Shown piece after piece: positions 1 through 8,090 of a stretch of DNA of 40,750 nucleotides; the stretch's first letter is position 1; each line of letters begins with the position of its first letter. Location of the stretch: contig JAJQFC010000118.1 of NCBI GenBank assembly GCA_021201355.1, positions 1 to 40,750 of the forward strand, read 5' to 3'. Below the pieces are notes generated by a model. It saw nothing but the letters and a program-made list of their open reading frames with translations, did no database searches and had not been told where the DNA came from. This DNA is from Planctomycetaceae bacterium (GTDB taxonomy: Bacteria > Planctomycetota > SZUA-567). A program made the translations under genes and the position numbers.

Positions 1-512
1 GGGGCATTCTGGTGCCGTGGCCCGCGGGAGCCGTGTTTCCCCCGGGGGGAGGCGGGAATAACCCCGTCTCGGTGCACTAATTTCGGGGGGGGGCGGGGGG
101 TTACCCCGCCGGCCGGGCGGGAACCGGGGATATTGAGGGCGCCCCGGGTCCGTTCGCGGCAGCCCATGGCGAGGATGACGGCTTTTGCCTTGATTTCGTG
201 GACGCCGTGTTCATTGACGGCGGTGATGACGCGGTCCGGGGTGATGTCGAGTACCATGGTGCCGAGGAGGGTTTTTATTCCGAGTTCTTTGACGCGTTTT
301 ATGTCGCGTTCGGCGTATTCGGGACCGGTCAGTTCTTCCTTGAAGCGATGGAGGCCGAAGCCGTTATGGATGCATTGATTCAGGATGCCGCCGAGGGAGT
401 TGTAATCCCGTTCGAGGATGAGAATGTCTTTGACGCCTTGTTCGTGGGCGCCGAGGGCGGCGGCGAGTCCGGCGGGTCCACCGCCGATGATGGCGAGATC
501 GATATTTTCCAC
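1..512 (-). CDS. FAD/NAD(P)-dependent oxidoreductase, partial (second subunit of a G3P-dehydrogenase-like pair)
   Basis: The reading frame starts at a GTG at 510-512 behind an AGGAGG Shine-Dalgarno and runs off the left edge, giving about 170 N-terminal residues. It opens with a Rossmann dinucleotide fold (IDLAIIGGGPAGLAAALGA) and continues through NSLGGILNQCIHNGFG and a GCRERTRGALNIPGSRPAG segment. These are typical of the pyridine nucleotide-disulfide oxidoreductases encoded next to GlpA-like dehydrogenases, which probably pass electrons from the dehydrogenase. The frame stays open to base 1, but roughly the last 45 codons (1-130) look corrupted: islands such as KLVHRDGVIP and a GS pair fall at the expected spacing between runs of Pro, Arg and Gly codons. 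It lies 299 bp downstream of the GlpA-like gene on the same strand. Family call is firm; exact substrate unknown. Confidence 0.8.
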   Translation of the reverse strand, partial: MENIDLAIIGGGPAGLAAALGAHEQGVKDILILERDYNSLGGILNQCIHNGFGLHRFKEELTGPEYAERDIKRVKELGIKTLLGTMVLDITPDRVITAVNEHGVHEIKAKAVILAMGCRERTRGALNIPGSRPAGGVTPRPPPKLVHRDGVIPASPRGKHGSRGPRHQNA

Positions 513-604
513 GGAAACCTCCTGTATAATCGTATCAATGGCCCTGAGCGAAGCCGTCCCGAAATCCCCTCCACGTGCCATCCGGCGCGAGAGCGTCATT
601 GGGT

Positions 605-652
605 CCAGCGTGACGCTGGCTGCGGGGTTTGGGGGCGCAGCCAGCCCCCAAA
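605..652. repeat. Overlapping inverted repeats in the intergenic gap
   Basis: Three hairpins crowd into 48 bases: CCAGCG/CGCTGG (605-610, 614-619), GGCTGCG/CGCAGCC (618-624, 636-642) and TTTGGGGGC/GCCCCCAAA (628-636, 644-652). The second and third share base 636 and interleave, so they cannot form together. There is no T-run on the coding (minus) strand after the last stem, so this is not a plain rho-independent terminator. It may be a dispersed repeat or an attenuator-like switch between the two oxidoreductase genes. Confidence 0.5.
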
Positions 653-811
653 ATTCTAAAAAATGAAATTGGAGCGCGCGAAAAGAATCCCTTATTCGGC
701 GGTATATCGGTGGAAAAAAACTATCGCGCGCGACTACCGATCAGAGCAAAAGAGCAAAGCGAATTTTGCGCCCCCGTTCCAAAAAGAAAAAAGGCATCAC
801 TACAAAAGCTC

Positions 812-2248
812 TCACAAAGTAGCCTTGTTCGCATAAAAGAGCAGCCGGCTTTCCCCGCCAAACTTGGTCACTTCGGTAATGTCAATCCCCGTTTCCGCCG
901 CAATGATTTCCGGCAGCCGCATGGAGCAGAACCCGGCCTGGCAGCGGCCCATGCCCGCCCGGGTGCGGCGTTTGATGGCGTCGAGGTCGCGGACGCCGAG
1001 GGGGGAGCGGAGAGCGGCGAGGACTTCCGCCTTGGTGACGCTTTCGCAGCGGCAGATCATGTGGCCGTAGTTCGGGTCGCGGGCGATGGCGGCGCGGCGT
1101 TCGGCGTCCGTCATGTGGCGGAAGCGGGGAGCGGCGCGGCGGACCGGGTTGAATCCGGGGTTCGGTTGCGGTTTCAGGATATCGACCACCATGGCGGCGA
1201 CGTCCTGGTGGATGGCCGGAGCGGAAGAGAGGCCGGGCGATTCGATGCCGGCGACGTTGATCATGCCGGGAACGTCGGCGACGGGTCCGATGACGAAATC
1301 CCCACGGGTGCAGTGGGCGCGGAGCCCGGCGAAGGAGGCGATGGTCTTCCCGAGCGGGAGGGCGACGACGTCGCGGAGAGCCATTTCGGTTATGAGCATG
1401 AGGCCGTCCCGGGTGGTATCGACGTTTTCCTTGTCCGGAATGTCTTCCGAAGTCGGGCCGACAAGGATGTTCCCGTCAACCGACGGTGTGACGAGAACCC
1501 CCTTCCCCATTTTTCCGGGAAGCTGAAAAACGGTGTGGCTGACCAGGCCGCTTTCAGTCCTGTCCATGAGGAAGTATTCGCCGCGGCGTGGGATGATTTC
1601 CAGCTTGTCCTCGGAGAGCATGTTGTTAATGGCGTCGGCGTAGACGCCGGCGGCGTTGACGAGGAGGCGGGACTCGATTACTCCCTGGGAAGTGTTGATG
1701 CGGAAGCCGTCCGCGGTGCGCGTTATCGACTCGACAAAATGGTTCAGCAGGAACTTCGCGCCATTGGCCGCCGCGTTTTCGGCGTGGGCGATGGTCATCT
1801 CGTACGGGCAGACAATGCCGCCGGTCGGGACGTCAAGGGCGGCGTGGACCTGGGGACCGAGGTTTGGCTCGCGCAGGAGCAGGTCCTGGCGGTTTAGTAT
1901 GGAGAGTCCCTTGACGCCGTTCTCGTTCCCCCGCTTTAAGAGTTCTTCGAGACCGGGCATTTCCTCTTCCGAAAAAGCAAGGACGAGGCTGCCATTCCGT
2001 TTGAAGGGAAAATCAAGCTCTTCCGCCAGCGCGTCGAACATCGGATTCCCGGCGATGTTATATTTCGCCTTGAGGGTGCCGGGCTTCGCGTCGTATCCGC
2101 CGTGGACAATGCCGGAGTTGGCCTTGCTTGTGCCGACGGCGGCGTCGGATCCCTTGTCAATGACGGCGACGTCGAGGCGGAAGCGGGTAAGTTCCCGGGC
2201 GATGCCGGCGCCGATAACGCCGGCGCCGATGATGGCGACATCGTACAT
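812..2248 (-). CDS. GlpA-like FAD-dependent glycerol-3-phosphate dehydrogenase family protein with BFD-type [2Fe-2S] domain
   Basis: This 478-residue protein is related to anaerobic glycerol-3-phosphate dehydrogenase subunit A and to L-2-hydroxyglutarate oxidase. The DAO-fold FAD domain starts at residue 1 with MYDVAIIGAGVIGAGIAREL, followed by the glycine-rich GTSKANSGIVHGGYDAKPGT substrate/FAD segment. A C-terminal BFD-like [2Fe-2S] domain has cysteines in MICRCESVTKAEV and GMGRCQAGFCSM. The start chosen is the ATG at 2246-2248 with AGGAG seven bases upstream; a longer frame to 2293 has no good ribosome site. It sits between the partial oxidoreductase downstream and an RpiR regulator upstream on the same strand, consistent with polyol-phosphate oxidation into the quinone or NAD pool. 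The substrate is inferred from family only. Confidence 0.85.
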   Translation of the reverse strand: MYDVAIIGAGVIGAGIARELTRFRLDVAVIDKGSDAAVGTSKANSGIVHGGYDAKPGTLKAKYNIAGNPMFDALAEELDFPFKRNGSLVLAFSEEEMPGLEELLKRGNENGVKGLSILNRQDLLLREPNLGPQVHAALDVPTGGIVCPYEMTIAHAENAAANGAKFLLNHFVESITRTADGFRINTSQGVIESRLLVNAAGVYADAINNMLSEDKLEIIPRRGEYFLMDRTESGLVSHTVFQLPGKMGKGVLVTPSVDGNILVGPTSEDIPDKENVDTTRDGLMLITEMALRDVVALPLGKTIASFAGLRAHCTRGDFVIGPVADVPGMINVAGIESPGLSSAPAIHQDVAAMVVDILKPQPNPGFNPVRRAAPRFRHMTDAERRAAIARDPNYGHMICRCESVTKAEVLAALRSPLGVRDLDAIKRRTRAGMGRCQAGFCSMRLPEIIAAETGIDITEVTKFGGESRLLFYANKATL

Positions 2249-2538
2249 GAGAGTTCTCCTATCGGATGACGTGTGGTGCCGGGCGCTGCCCATAACGCAC
2301 CCGCCGCATTTTCCGGTATGACCGGCAAGGCGGTGGAAAGCGGTTTTTACGGGTTCGGGTTAGACTTTTACATCACTCCATTCATGCGCCGAAGTTCGAA
2401 AAAGGTACACAGCCCCGCTCCCGTTCCGAAAAGGGGCGGCAATGGAGCGCGGGGAACATTCCGCGTGGAATTATGGCGTTTGTGAGTGAAAGCGGCGGTT
2501 CAGGGGAAAGAAGCAACTCAGGGTGATAGTCGTGGTTC

Positions 2539-3396
2539 TCAGGGTAATTTTTTGGGCGCCAGCCTGACGCTTTCAAGAGCGCGGTCGACGTCACAGATAT
2601 TCGATACAATGCGCCCGCGGTGGGCGCACAGCACATATATCGCATCCATAATCGCGGAGACCGCGATGCGCGCCGTCAGGGACGCGGTGTACCCGCCCCG
2701 CTTGGGGAACGAGGTGCAGAAAAAAACATCCGAGACCTCCTCCAGCGGCGTGCCGTGGTAATTGGCGATGCCGACGGTGAGGGCGCCGTTTCGCCGCGCC
2801 TCCCGGAGCACTCCCACCGTGGCGCGACTGCGCCCGGAATTGGAAAAGCCGAAAGCGACCTGCCCCTTTTGTATGCGGGCGGCGTGGAGCATCATTTCAA
2901 ATTCTTCGTTATGGGCCGAAGCGGAAATTTCCAGGTGGGTAAAACGGAGCGCTTCGTCACGCGCCGCATACCCGGACCCGCCGGAGCCAAAAAACACCAC
3001 TTTGTCAGCCTTGACCAAGGCATCCACCACCCGAAACAAATCCGCCTTGTCAATCTGGTCAAAGGTCTCGCGGATACTGAGAACATGGTTCTCGAAAACC
3101 TTCCGCGCCACCATTTCGTCATCGTCGTCCGGAGTGATGTCGGGAAATATTTCCTCGTCGTCCGGTCGTGTGACGCCCCTGGCGAAATTGAGGCGGAATT
3201 CTTTCCAGTCCTTGAATCCGAGGGTGATGGCGAGGCGGCTAACCGAAGCGATAGAGACGCCGGAAGCCTTTGCGACCTCGCTGATGGATAAATCGATGAC
3301 CGCGTCAGGATGGTCCACACAATAATTTGCCACCTTCGCCTCGCTGGGAGTAAGGGTTGGCAAAAAACTGTGTATTCGTGAAGCAACCGTGCTCAG
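2539..3396 (-). CDS. RpiR/MurR-family transcriptional regulator (HTH + SIS domain)
   Basis: The N-terminal HTH_6 domain (LTPSEAKVANYCVDHPD, SISEVAKASGVSIASVSRLA) is followed by a SIS sugar-phosphate isomerase-like effector domain (VVFFGSGGSGYAARDEALRF, GFSNSGRSRATVGVL, IANYHGTPLEEVSDVFFCTS). The SIS fold binds phosphosugars, so this is probably a phosphosugar-responsive regulator of the adjacent GlpA-like operon. The first ATG/GTG/TTG start in frame is a TTG at 3363 without a Shine-Dalgarno, and it would remove the normal first helix. The frame continues upstream with the family-typical STVASRIHSFLPT, and a GAGGAA (3403-3408) lies six bases before a CTG at 3394-3396. I therefore propose the CTG, or an ATG misread there. 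Length then is 285 residues, normal for the family. Confidence 0.85.
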   Translation of the reverse strand: MSTVASRIHSFLPTLTPSEAKVANYCVDHPDAVIDLSISEVAKASGVSIASVSRLAITLGFKDWKEFRLNFARGVTRPDDEEIFPDITPDDDDEMVARKVFENHVLSIRETFDQIDKADLFRVVDALVKADKVVFFGSGGSGYAARDEALRFTHLEISASAHNEEFEMMLHAARIQKGQVAFGFSNSGRSRATVGVLREARRNGALTVGIANYHGTPLEEVSDVFFCTSFPKRGGYTASLTARIAVSAIMDAIYVLCAHRGRIVSNICDVDRALESVRLAPKKLP

Positions 3397-3725
3397 TAGA
3401 TATTCCTCACGGACTGCAAAGCAAGAACTTGATTGTCATTTAAAGGTAGTATATGTAAAAAATATTCATCGTCAAGTTTTATTTTGAGAATTATTTACAA
3501 TTATTTCTGAAAACGATGTAAATCTTTTATGAATTTAAGGTTACAACTCCCCAGGCACCTCAACTTTTTTAGTATCGTAATGTCATCTCTCAAAAAAAGG
3601 TGACTCTATAAACATATAACGAGATCATTATGTACAAATACCATTCCATAATACCCCAATATTGCCACGTAACAACTTGCCGGACACGCGTCATTCCAGC
3701 TGAAATCCAGCCAGTTATCGGTGAG
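3397..3725. other. AT-rich intergenic region, no gene seen
   Basis: Base composition drops sharply from the GC-rich flank to AT-rich sequence just upstream of the RpiR gene. I see no convincing ORF, tRNA or insertion-sequence end here. It marks the start of the lower-GC island that extends to the left att site and may hold the promoter of the RpiR gene. Confidence 0.4.
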
Positions 3726-4397
3726 TCAAGCAAGTCGGATGAAGCTTTTCGATAATGGTGTAATATTCATTTGCATCGGAAATGAACATGCCTTCCCCGA
3801 TGCCGTTCTGACTATTTGCAACGGGTATTCAGTACGAGCGGTGCCTGACGAGTGATGAACGGGAAAATACAATTCCACAACACTGGGATCATCTGGTGAG
3901 GGATACCGTTCATGAACCGCGCCCGCAAGGGCCAAGCCCTTTTCGGGTAACAGAGTCGTCAAAGTGTGAGAAAATGCTTCACCATACCGTGCCAACGTTG
4001 TTTCGACGACAACGTACTCATAGTCGGGAACGCGCCATTTAACCCATCCATCAGGTGGTGCCGAATCATCCAGCGCCTCGAACCCTGCCAAATATTTTCC
4101 TCCGGTGGCGTCCCACGGTTTGAACGTCTCGTTGTGGTCACTCATTATAGCCCAGATGCCTGAAGGCATACCGCTATTCGCGCGCTTAACATGTCCGGCA
4201 ATCTCGTTGACATTGCCGGACGCCTCGGCCCATAACGGTGGTATCCAGGAGTCTTTATCTTCAACGCTGCCCTGCCCCAATTTTCCAATGACATAAAAGG
4301 CCGAGACTTTTTCAACTCGCATGGAGAATTCTCCCGCATGAACCCAGGCAAAAACACTCAGCGTCAACCATACCAGTGTACAGATTTTAGCAACCAT
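3726..4397 (-). CDS. Secreted GyrI-like (AraC effector-binding domain) protein
   Basis: The start chosen is the ATG at 4395-4397 with a GAGGAA-type ribosome site. It opens with a signal peptide (MVAKICTLVWLTLSVFAWVHA, cleavage before GEF). The rest is a GyrI-like small-molecule-binding domain: MRVEKVSAFYVIGK, then SGIWAIMSDHNETFKPWDAT and a WRVPDYEYVVVET strand, ending in SVVELYFPV. Such domains bind hydrophobic or cationic small molecules; an exported stand-alone copy is less usual than a regulator-fused one. After ELYFPVHHS the assigned frame becomes unlike a GyrI domain, whereas another frame gives PVANSQNGIGEG and then SDANEYYTIIEKLHP. The C-terminus may therefore be frameshifted near 3820-3840. 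The gene overlaps the end of a small upstream ORF. Confidence 0.65.
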   Translation of the reverse strand: MVAKICTLVWLTLSVFAWVHAGEFSMRVEKVSAFYVIGKLGQGSVEDKDSWIPPLWAEASGNVNEIAGHVKRANSGMPSGIWAIMSDHNETFKPWDATGGKYLAGFEALDDSAPPDGWVKWRVPDYEYVVVETTLARYGEAFSHTLTTLLPEKGLALAGAVHERYPSPDDPSVVELYFPVHHSSGTARTEYPLQIVRTASGKACSFPMQMNITPLSKSFIRLA

Positions 4398-4569
4398 AAA
4401 CTTTTTCCTCGTTCTTGCCTGAATTCCATTCCCACTCATACCGCACATAGTAGATGCCGATGATATTTCTAGCAATACAAATGGTGACGCTAAAATAATC
4501 ATAGCCTTCTTTGACATTTTCATATGCCTGATGAGTGGCATTTTTGCCGTGCTTCCAACTATTGGCCAT
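4387..4569 (-). CDS. Small hypothetical protein (60 aa)
   Basis: I do not recognise this 60-residue frame. It reads like protein (NIIGIYYVRYEWEWNSGKNE near the C-terminus), ends 11 bases inside the start of the secreted GyrI-like gene, and so could be translationally coupled to it. No clear Shine-Dalgarno precedes its ATG, so it may be the remnant of a longer gene or spurious. Confidence 0.3.
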   Translation of the reverse strand: MANSWKHGKNATHQAYENVKEGYDYFSVTICIARNIIGIYYVRYEWEWNSGKNEEKVYGC

Positions 4570-4720
4570 CGGCGTTTTTTTTAAAGATTTTTTGTTTCAC
4601 GGATTCCCATGCCCGAACAACAGATTGACTTAAGAAGATTCTTCTTTGCGTGAAATAGGTTGGTTCCAAGTAGTTTCCCTCATATTTCCGGCTGTGTGAT
4701 TCGTTAGGAAGTCACAACCG

Positions 4721-5158
4721 TTAACAGACCGCTGCCGGTGCCTGAATTGTGAGCTCTACGGACATTTTTGCAAAAACAATTTTTATCAAAGCAACGGCCA
4801 CGACAAGCGAAACGATATCCGCAATAGGTGCCGAAAAGAGCGTACCCATGAGGCCAAACTGGCTGGGCAAGATTATGATCAGCGGTACGCAAAGTATAAA
4901 TTCCCTCAAGAGGGACAAGGCCATAGAGTGTATCGGCTTCCCCAACGCTTGCAAAAAGATGCTCGATGCCTTCACTACACTGCAAAGAATAACGCTGGAG
5001 AGAAAAATACGGAAGCACAATACTGCGAATTCATTATATAAACCGTCCTCACTGCCAAAAATACTGATAATTCGTATCGGGAACAACTCAAAGGCCAGCA
5101 TGGAGACCGCCCCGACGCACAGCACGGCTGCCATCATCTTTTTAAAGATTTCCCGCAC
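4721..5158 (-). pseudogene. MATE-family multidrug efflux transporter, C-terminal remnant
   Basis: About 145 residues match the last third of a MATE (NorM/MepA-like) cation-coupled exporter: the linker VREIFKKMM, then hydrophobic helices including MLAFELFPIRIISIFGSE, SIFLQALGKPIHSMALSLLR and FILCVPLIIILPSQFGLMG. A complete family member has about 450 residues and twelve helices; the first eight are absent. The sequence upstream of 5160 is unrelated, and homology ends at a small palindrome (TCCCGC/GCGGGA, 5151-5166). I therefore call it a 5'-truncated pseudogene. It is part of the eroded island between the RpiR gene and the left att site. Confidence 0.75.
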
Positions 5159-5166
5159 TCGCGGGA

Positions 5167-5537
5167 AAAAACAGAGTCACCATGAGTCGCAGAACACGTC
5201 CAAAGTCAGGCAATTTGTCATGCCTGTTCACCGTTTCCCCGAAAAGCGAACTGCTTAAATCTAAATCGGTTGGTAAGGTGAAACTCCCGCAATTATTTGA
5301 GGTGGTCCGCCCAGTTAACGCGATAACGCAACCTTTAGGTGGTTGGTGCCAAAAGCCGCCATATCGGGACTGAGACGTGTGATGAGGGGCAGTGTCGAAT
5401 CAAGCGTGCGGTTGTTTTATCGACCACCCACCCTATTTTGCGGGGTTAAAAGTCCGCTGTAAAGATGCTACGTTCACCTTCTCTGCCTAGCTGAGTTCGG
5501 CTGTAAGAACCCGCTGACGTATTATTGGGAAAACTTA
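5167..5537. other. Intergenic region, no gene recognised
   Basis: Between the MATE remnant and the 4Fe-4S protein gene I find only short frames without ribosome sites or recognisable motifs. It is probably eroded DNA. Confidence 0.35.
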
Positions 5538-6266
5538 TTATAATGGTAACCCTGGTTTTCTACGCACCACATCGGGGAGCCGGGGAAAGGCCATTCCATA
5601 TGCCAATGCTCCTGAAACGGGACAAGTTGAAATGCATTTAAAGCAATTGATGCAATGCGGGTGCCGGACCACCGCAGTCGATGAAACCCGGACACCCATC
5701 AGGCAGCGTGCGTCGCATTTTTTACATTTGACGCATTTGGCGCTGTCGCGCTTGACTGAAAACAGCCGTATAATGCTCAATAATCCATAATGCGCGCCAA
5801 ACCCGCACAAATACCGACAAAAAGGTCTTTCCATGAACAACGCAAGAAGGAGGAAGCCTCCCAGCATTGCATATGCGCCCACTTCCGCGCTCTTTCCGGA
5901 AAAATAACCGGAGAAAGCGAGGCGAGGCTCATATATTTCGATGGCGAAGACGCCAAGTACAATCAACACCAGGTACCGGCTGTAGGATAACAGCCTGTCG
6001 ATGCGCGGCGGTATCTTTAGCGAGTAACCAATGGTGCTTTGCCCAACATGGTAGAGCCATTCCTGAATCGTCCCAAACGGACACAACCATCCACAAAAAA
6101 ACATGCCGCCCATTATGACAATCGTATAGAAAGCCCATTTGGGCACCCCCATCCCCTTGATCAAGGCATAAGCGCCAACCACCGTTATGACAAGAGCGGT
6201 TGCTTGAACAACAAAGCGTCCTAGTTGCAACCAACTGTTGAAGGGCATTTGATTTCTCTTTCTCAC
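5538..6266 (-). CDS. 4Fe-4S membrane protein of the NapH/YccM type
   Basis: This 242-residue polytopic membrane protein starts at a GTG (6264-6266) with AAGGA six bases upstream. It has four or five hydrophobic segments, two cysteine pairs facing the membrane edge (CGWLCPFGTIQEW and CRYLCGFGAHYG), and two C-terminal ferredoxin-like clusters: CVKCKKCDARCLMG and CINCFKCISTCP. This is the NapH/MauN/RdxA-like polyferredoxin architecture. In known members it moves electrons from the quinol pool to a periplasmic or membrane partner. No partner gene (FMN-binding or reductase) lies beside it, and its neighbours are remnants, so its present role is unknown. It is slightly shorter than typical NapH. 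Confidence 0.8.
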   Translation of the reverse strand: MRKRNQMPFNSWLQLGRFVVQATALVITVVGAYALIKGMGVPKWAFYTIVIMGGMFFCGWLCPFGTIQEWLYHVGQSTIGYSLKIPPRIDRLLSYSRYLVLIVLGVFAIEIYEPRLAFSGYFSGKSAEVGAYAMLGGFLLLALFMERPFCRYLCGFGAHYGLLSIIRLFSVKRDSAKCVKCKKCDARCLMGVRVSSTAVVRHPHCINCFKCISTCPVSGALAYGMAFPRLPDVVRRKPGLPL

Positions 6267-6845
6267 TTTTTTTCCTTTCCGGCGCGAGTTATACTTCTGA
6301 TTAAATAGTGACGCGCCAATGCAATTCGTTACAAGCGGGCGTTGTTTTGATTGGTGTGTCCAGCACCCGGTTGAAAGGTCGACGTCAATTCAACATGCGG
6401 AGCCCAACCAGGGTGGATCTGCCGAAGTTCCTAAATCGTATAGCGGAGGCGGCGTTGCGAAGGGGCGTACCCTGTCGGCAGCGGCGATACAGGCGAACTC
6501 ACCAATCGAAATATTATGCGTATGGCAAGGCAGTATTCAGGCGGAAGCACGGCAGGTTTGGACTATGATCGCCAACTATTCGGAACTATGCAACAATGGA
6601 AGCTGGACTGAGGAAATTTGTTTACTCAGTTCAGCAACAATCAATTGAATGGTTTTGACTCGGTACGGCGTGGCATGGGCGAGGAAGCGGCTGATGGTGC
6701 AGCATGGCAACGAAACCGATCTGAATAAGAGAATTTGGAACGTATATTGATATATTTGGATCAAGCGATTCCTGCCGCGCAAAAACATTGATGGAGGTCA
6801 TCGAGGCCGTTTTGCTATTGATGTGCGGTAATGTTTGACGAGACT
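6267..6845. other. Eroded sequence without an intact gene
   Basis: Several mid-sized frames occur on both strands but none has a start with a ribosome site or a recognisable motif. A stretch around 6490-6610 on the plus strand reads GELTNRNIMRMARQYSGG in a frame with no usable start. It looks like the remnant of a coding sequence that I cannot identify. Confidence 0.35.
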
Positions 6846-7325
6846 TTACGCCAGCGGTCTGAAAGGTCGCTGGCGCAACAACGTGATACTACTGTTCTTC
6901 ATGAATTTTGATAGTCCACATGTCCGTCGATCGAGGGGTCCTTTCTGTGTGTAAGGGTTAAAGTGGGGTAGCTTGGCGCCAAACTCTTTCACCCTTACAA
7001 TTGCTCCGCTTTCGTTAAATTGGAATATGGAAACACCATCGAAATATTCTTCCTCGCCCGTATCATATCGGTTCCGGAATCTCCACTCGACGGCGGTGGT
7101 CAGCCCCTGATGAATAAACTGGGCTATGTCCCATTGAGTAACCTGTGCGCGGTGGTTCCATTCCCTGAACCAGTGCAGCAATTGAGCGTAGCCGGTATAT
7201 TCAGGCCCCCATGACTCGGTATACACAACGGCTTCATCAAAAAGTCCGTCCAACAAAGCGATGCTCTGTTTAAGCCAAGCATCGAAGTAGCGCCGGATTG
7301 CCGCCTCTTTTGAACCATTTTCCAT
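6846..7325 (-). CDS. NTF2/SnoaL-like polyketide-cyclase-fold protein
   Basis: The first ~125 residues have the SnoaL/ketosteroid-isomerase-like pattern: helices at the start (IRRYFDAWLKQSIALLDGLF), then AVVYTESWGPEYTGYAQLLH, a WRFRNRYDTGEEEYFDGVSI strand pair, and IVRVKEFGAKLPH. Proteins like this are small-ligand-binding or uncharacterised orphan enzymes. The last ~30 residues (LSKFMKNSSITLLRQRPF) do not fit the fold, so the true end may have been lost by a frameshift. The ATG at 7323-7325 has only a weak AGGG ribosome site and follows the integrase remnant by ten bases. Confidence 0.6.
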   Translation of the reverse strand: MENGSKEAAIRRYFDAWLKQSIALLDGLFDEAVVYTESWGPEYTGYAQLLHWFREWNHRAQVTQWDIAQFIHQGLTTAVEWRFRNRYDTGEEEYFDGVSIFQFNESGAIVRVKEFGAKLPHFNPYTQKGPLDRRTCGLSKFMKNSSITLLRQRPFRPLA

Positions 7326-7334
7326 AAGTTCGCC

Positions 7335-7824
7335 CTAATTCGTCGGGGACTCTGATTTCAACATGTCCAGATAGTCGGCCCATGCCTGCATGATTTTACG
7401 CCGTTCCGGCAAAAACTCCGCAAAATTATACGCTGCTCTAACCTTGCTTCGCTCGGCGTGGGCAAGCTGGCGCTCGATAGCGTGACTATTCATTGAGCAG
7501 GGTGGAGGCCATGGATCGATATTCTCAAACGTGTTTTCGGTGAGTTCCCGCTCATGCTGCATCGCCGCTTTCTTACGGACGCTCGGATCGATACCTCTGG
7601 TCAGCAGTTCCTTGGCCTGTTCGCGGAGATACCGCGCCATTTTCATGCCAACAACCGGATAGGCTCCATAACTCAGCGTTTTAACCCTGCCGCCGAAACG
7701 TAAAACTGTCGCCAGAGTTTGCTCCCGGTGGGGGAGACGTGGACGTATAGGCCGCCGCCGTCATAATGTTTATGGACTTAACCCATTGCTTTGAGGTTTT
7801 TAATGGCGTCTCGGTCAAAGGCAT
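7335..7824 (-). pseudogene. P4-type tyrosine integrase, frameshifted and internally deleted
   Basis: Scattered pieces of a P4/prophage-type integrase follow in order on the minus strand: MPLTET at 7824, AIKNLKAMG then a stop, DGGGLYVHVSPTGSKLWRQF, then after a frameshift FGGRVKTLSYGAYPVVG. This joins the open frame ending at 7335, which carries KELLTRGIDPSVRKKA and then, after loss of the whole catalytic core, the C-terminal QLAHAERSKVRAAYNFAE and ERRKIMQAWADYLD. A full protein has about 400 residues; this region encodes about 160. It begins about 165 bp from the displaced tRNA-Gln end, so it was probably the integrase of an older element at the same tRNA. Confidence 0.8.
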
Positions 7825-7937
7825 TGCAGGTATTTCCTTTTTCGGGAACTGACGACACCCGCAAAAGTACCTACTAAAATTCTAAATGTTAAGGTTTGAC
7901 GGAACCGAATCGGACCGGATTTCCATATAAAGCTAAA

Positions 7938-7966
7938 TCCGCCAAGGCTTATGGGCCGTTGGCGGA
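7938..7966 (-). terminator. Hairpin, possible ancestral tRNA-Gln terminator
   Basis: TCCGCCAA (7938-7945) pairs with TTGGCGGA (7959-7966). It lies about 20 bases past the displaced tRNA-Gln 3' end on the minus strand, where the ancestral tRNA terminator would be expected. The T-run after the stem is weak. Confidence 0.4.
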
Positions 7967-7989
7967 CGTTAGCGTTTTTAGTGTTGGTT

Positions 7990-8027
7990 CCCCGCCAGGA
8001 CTCGAACCTGGAACAAGAGAACCAAAA
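7990..8027. repeat. Left attachment site of the integrated element (partial tRNA-Gln 3' half)
   Basis: Thirty-eight bases are identical, in direct orientation, to 22404-22441 inside tRNA-Gln. They cover the anticodon loop, TpsiC arm and most of the 3' acceptor strand. Nine further matching bases (GTGTTGGTT) flank it on the tRNA 3' side, interrupted by loss of one base of the acceptor stem. This is the displaced tRNA end left when an element inserts in a tRNA gene. Confidence 0.9.
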
Positions 8028-8090
8028 ACGCATTTGGCGAAATTGCAACATCCCTTTAAAGCAAGGGTTATATGCCAACTTCTTTGCTTC

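Noticed and set aside
198-2321. Long plus-strand reading frames over the oxidoreductase operon (for example 629-1897)
   Set aside because: They are antisense shadows in GC-rich DNA; the minus-strand frames carry the family motifs and ribosome sites.
6308-6788. Reading frames of 70-109 residues in the eroded stretch
   Set aside because: No ribosome site and no protein-like pattern sustained in one frame.
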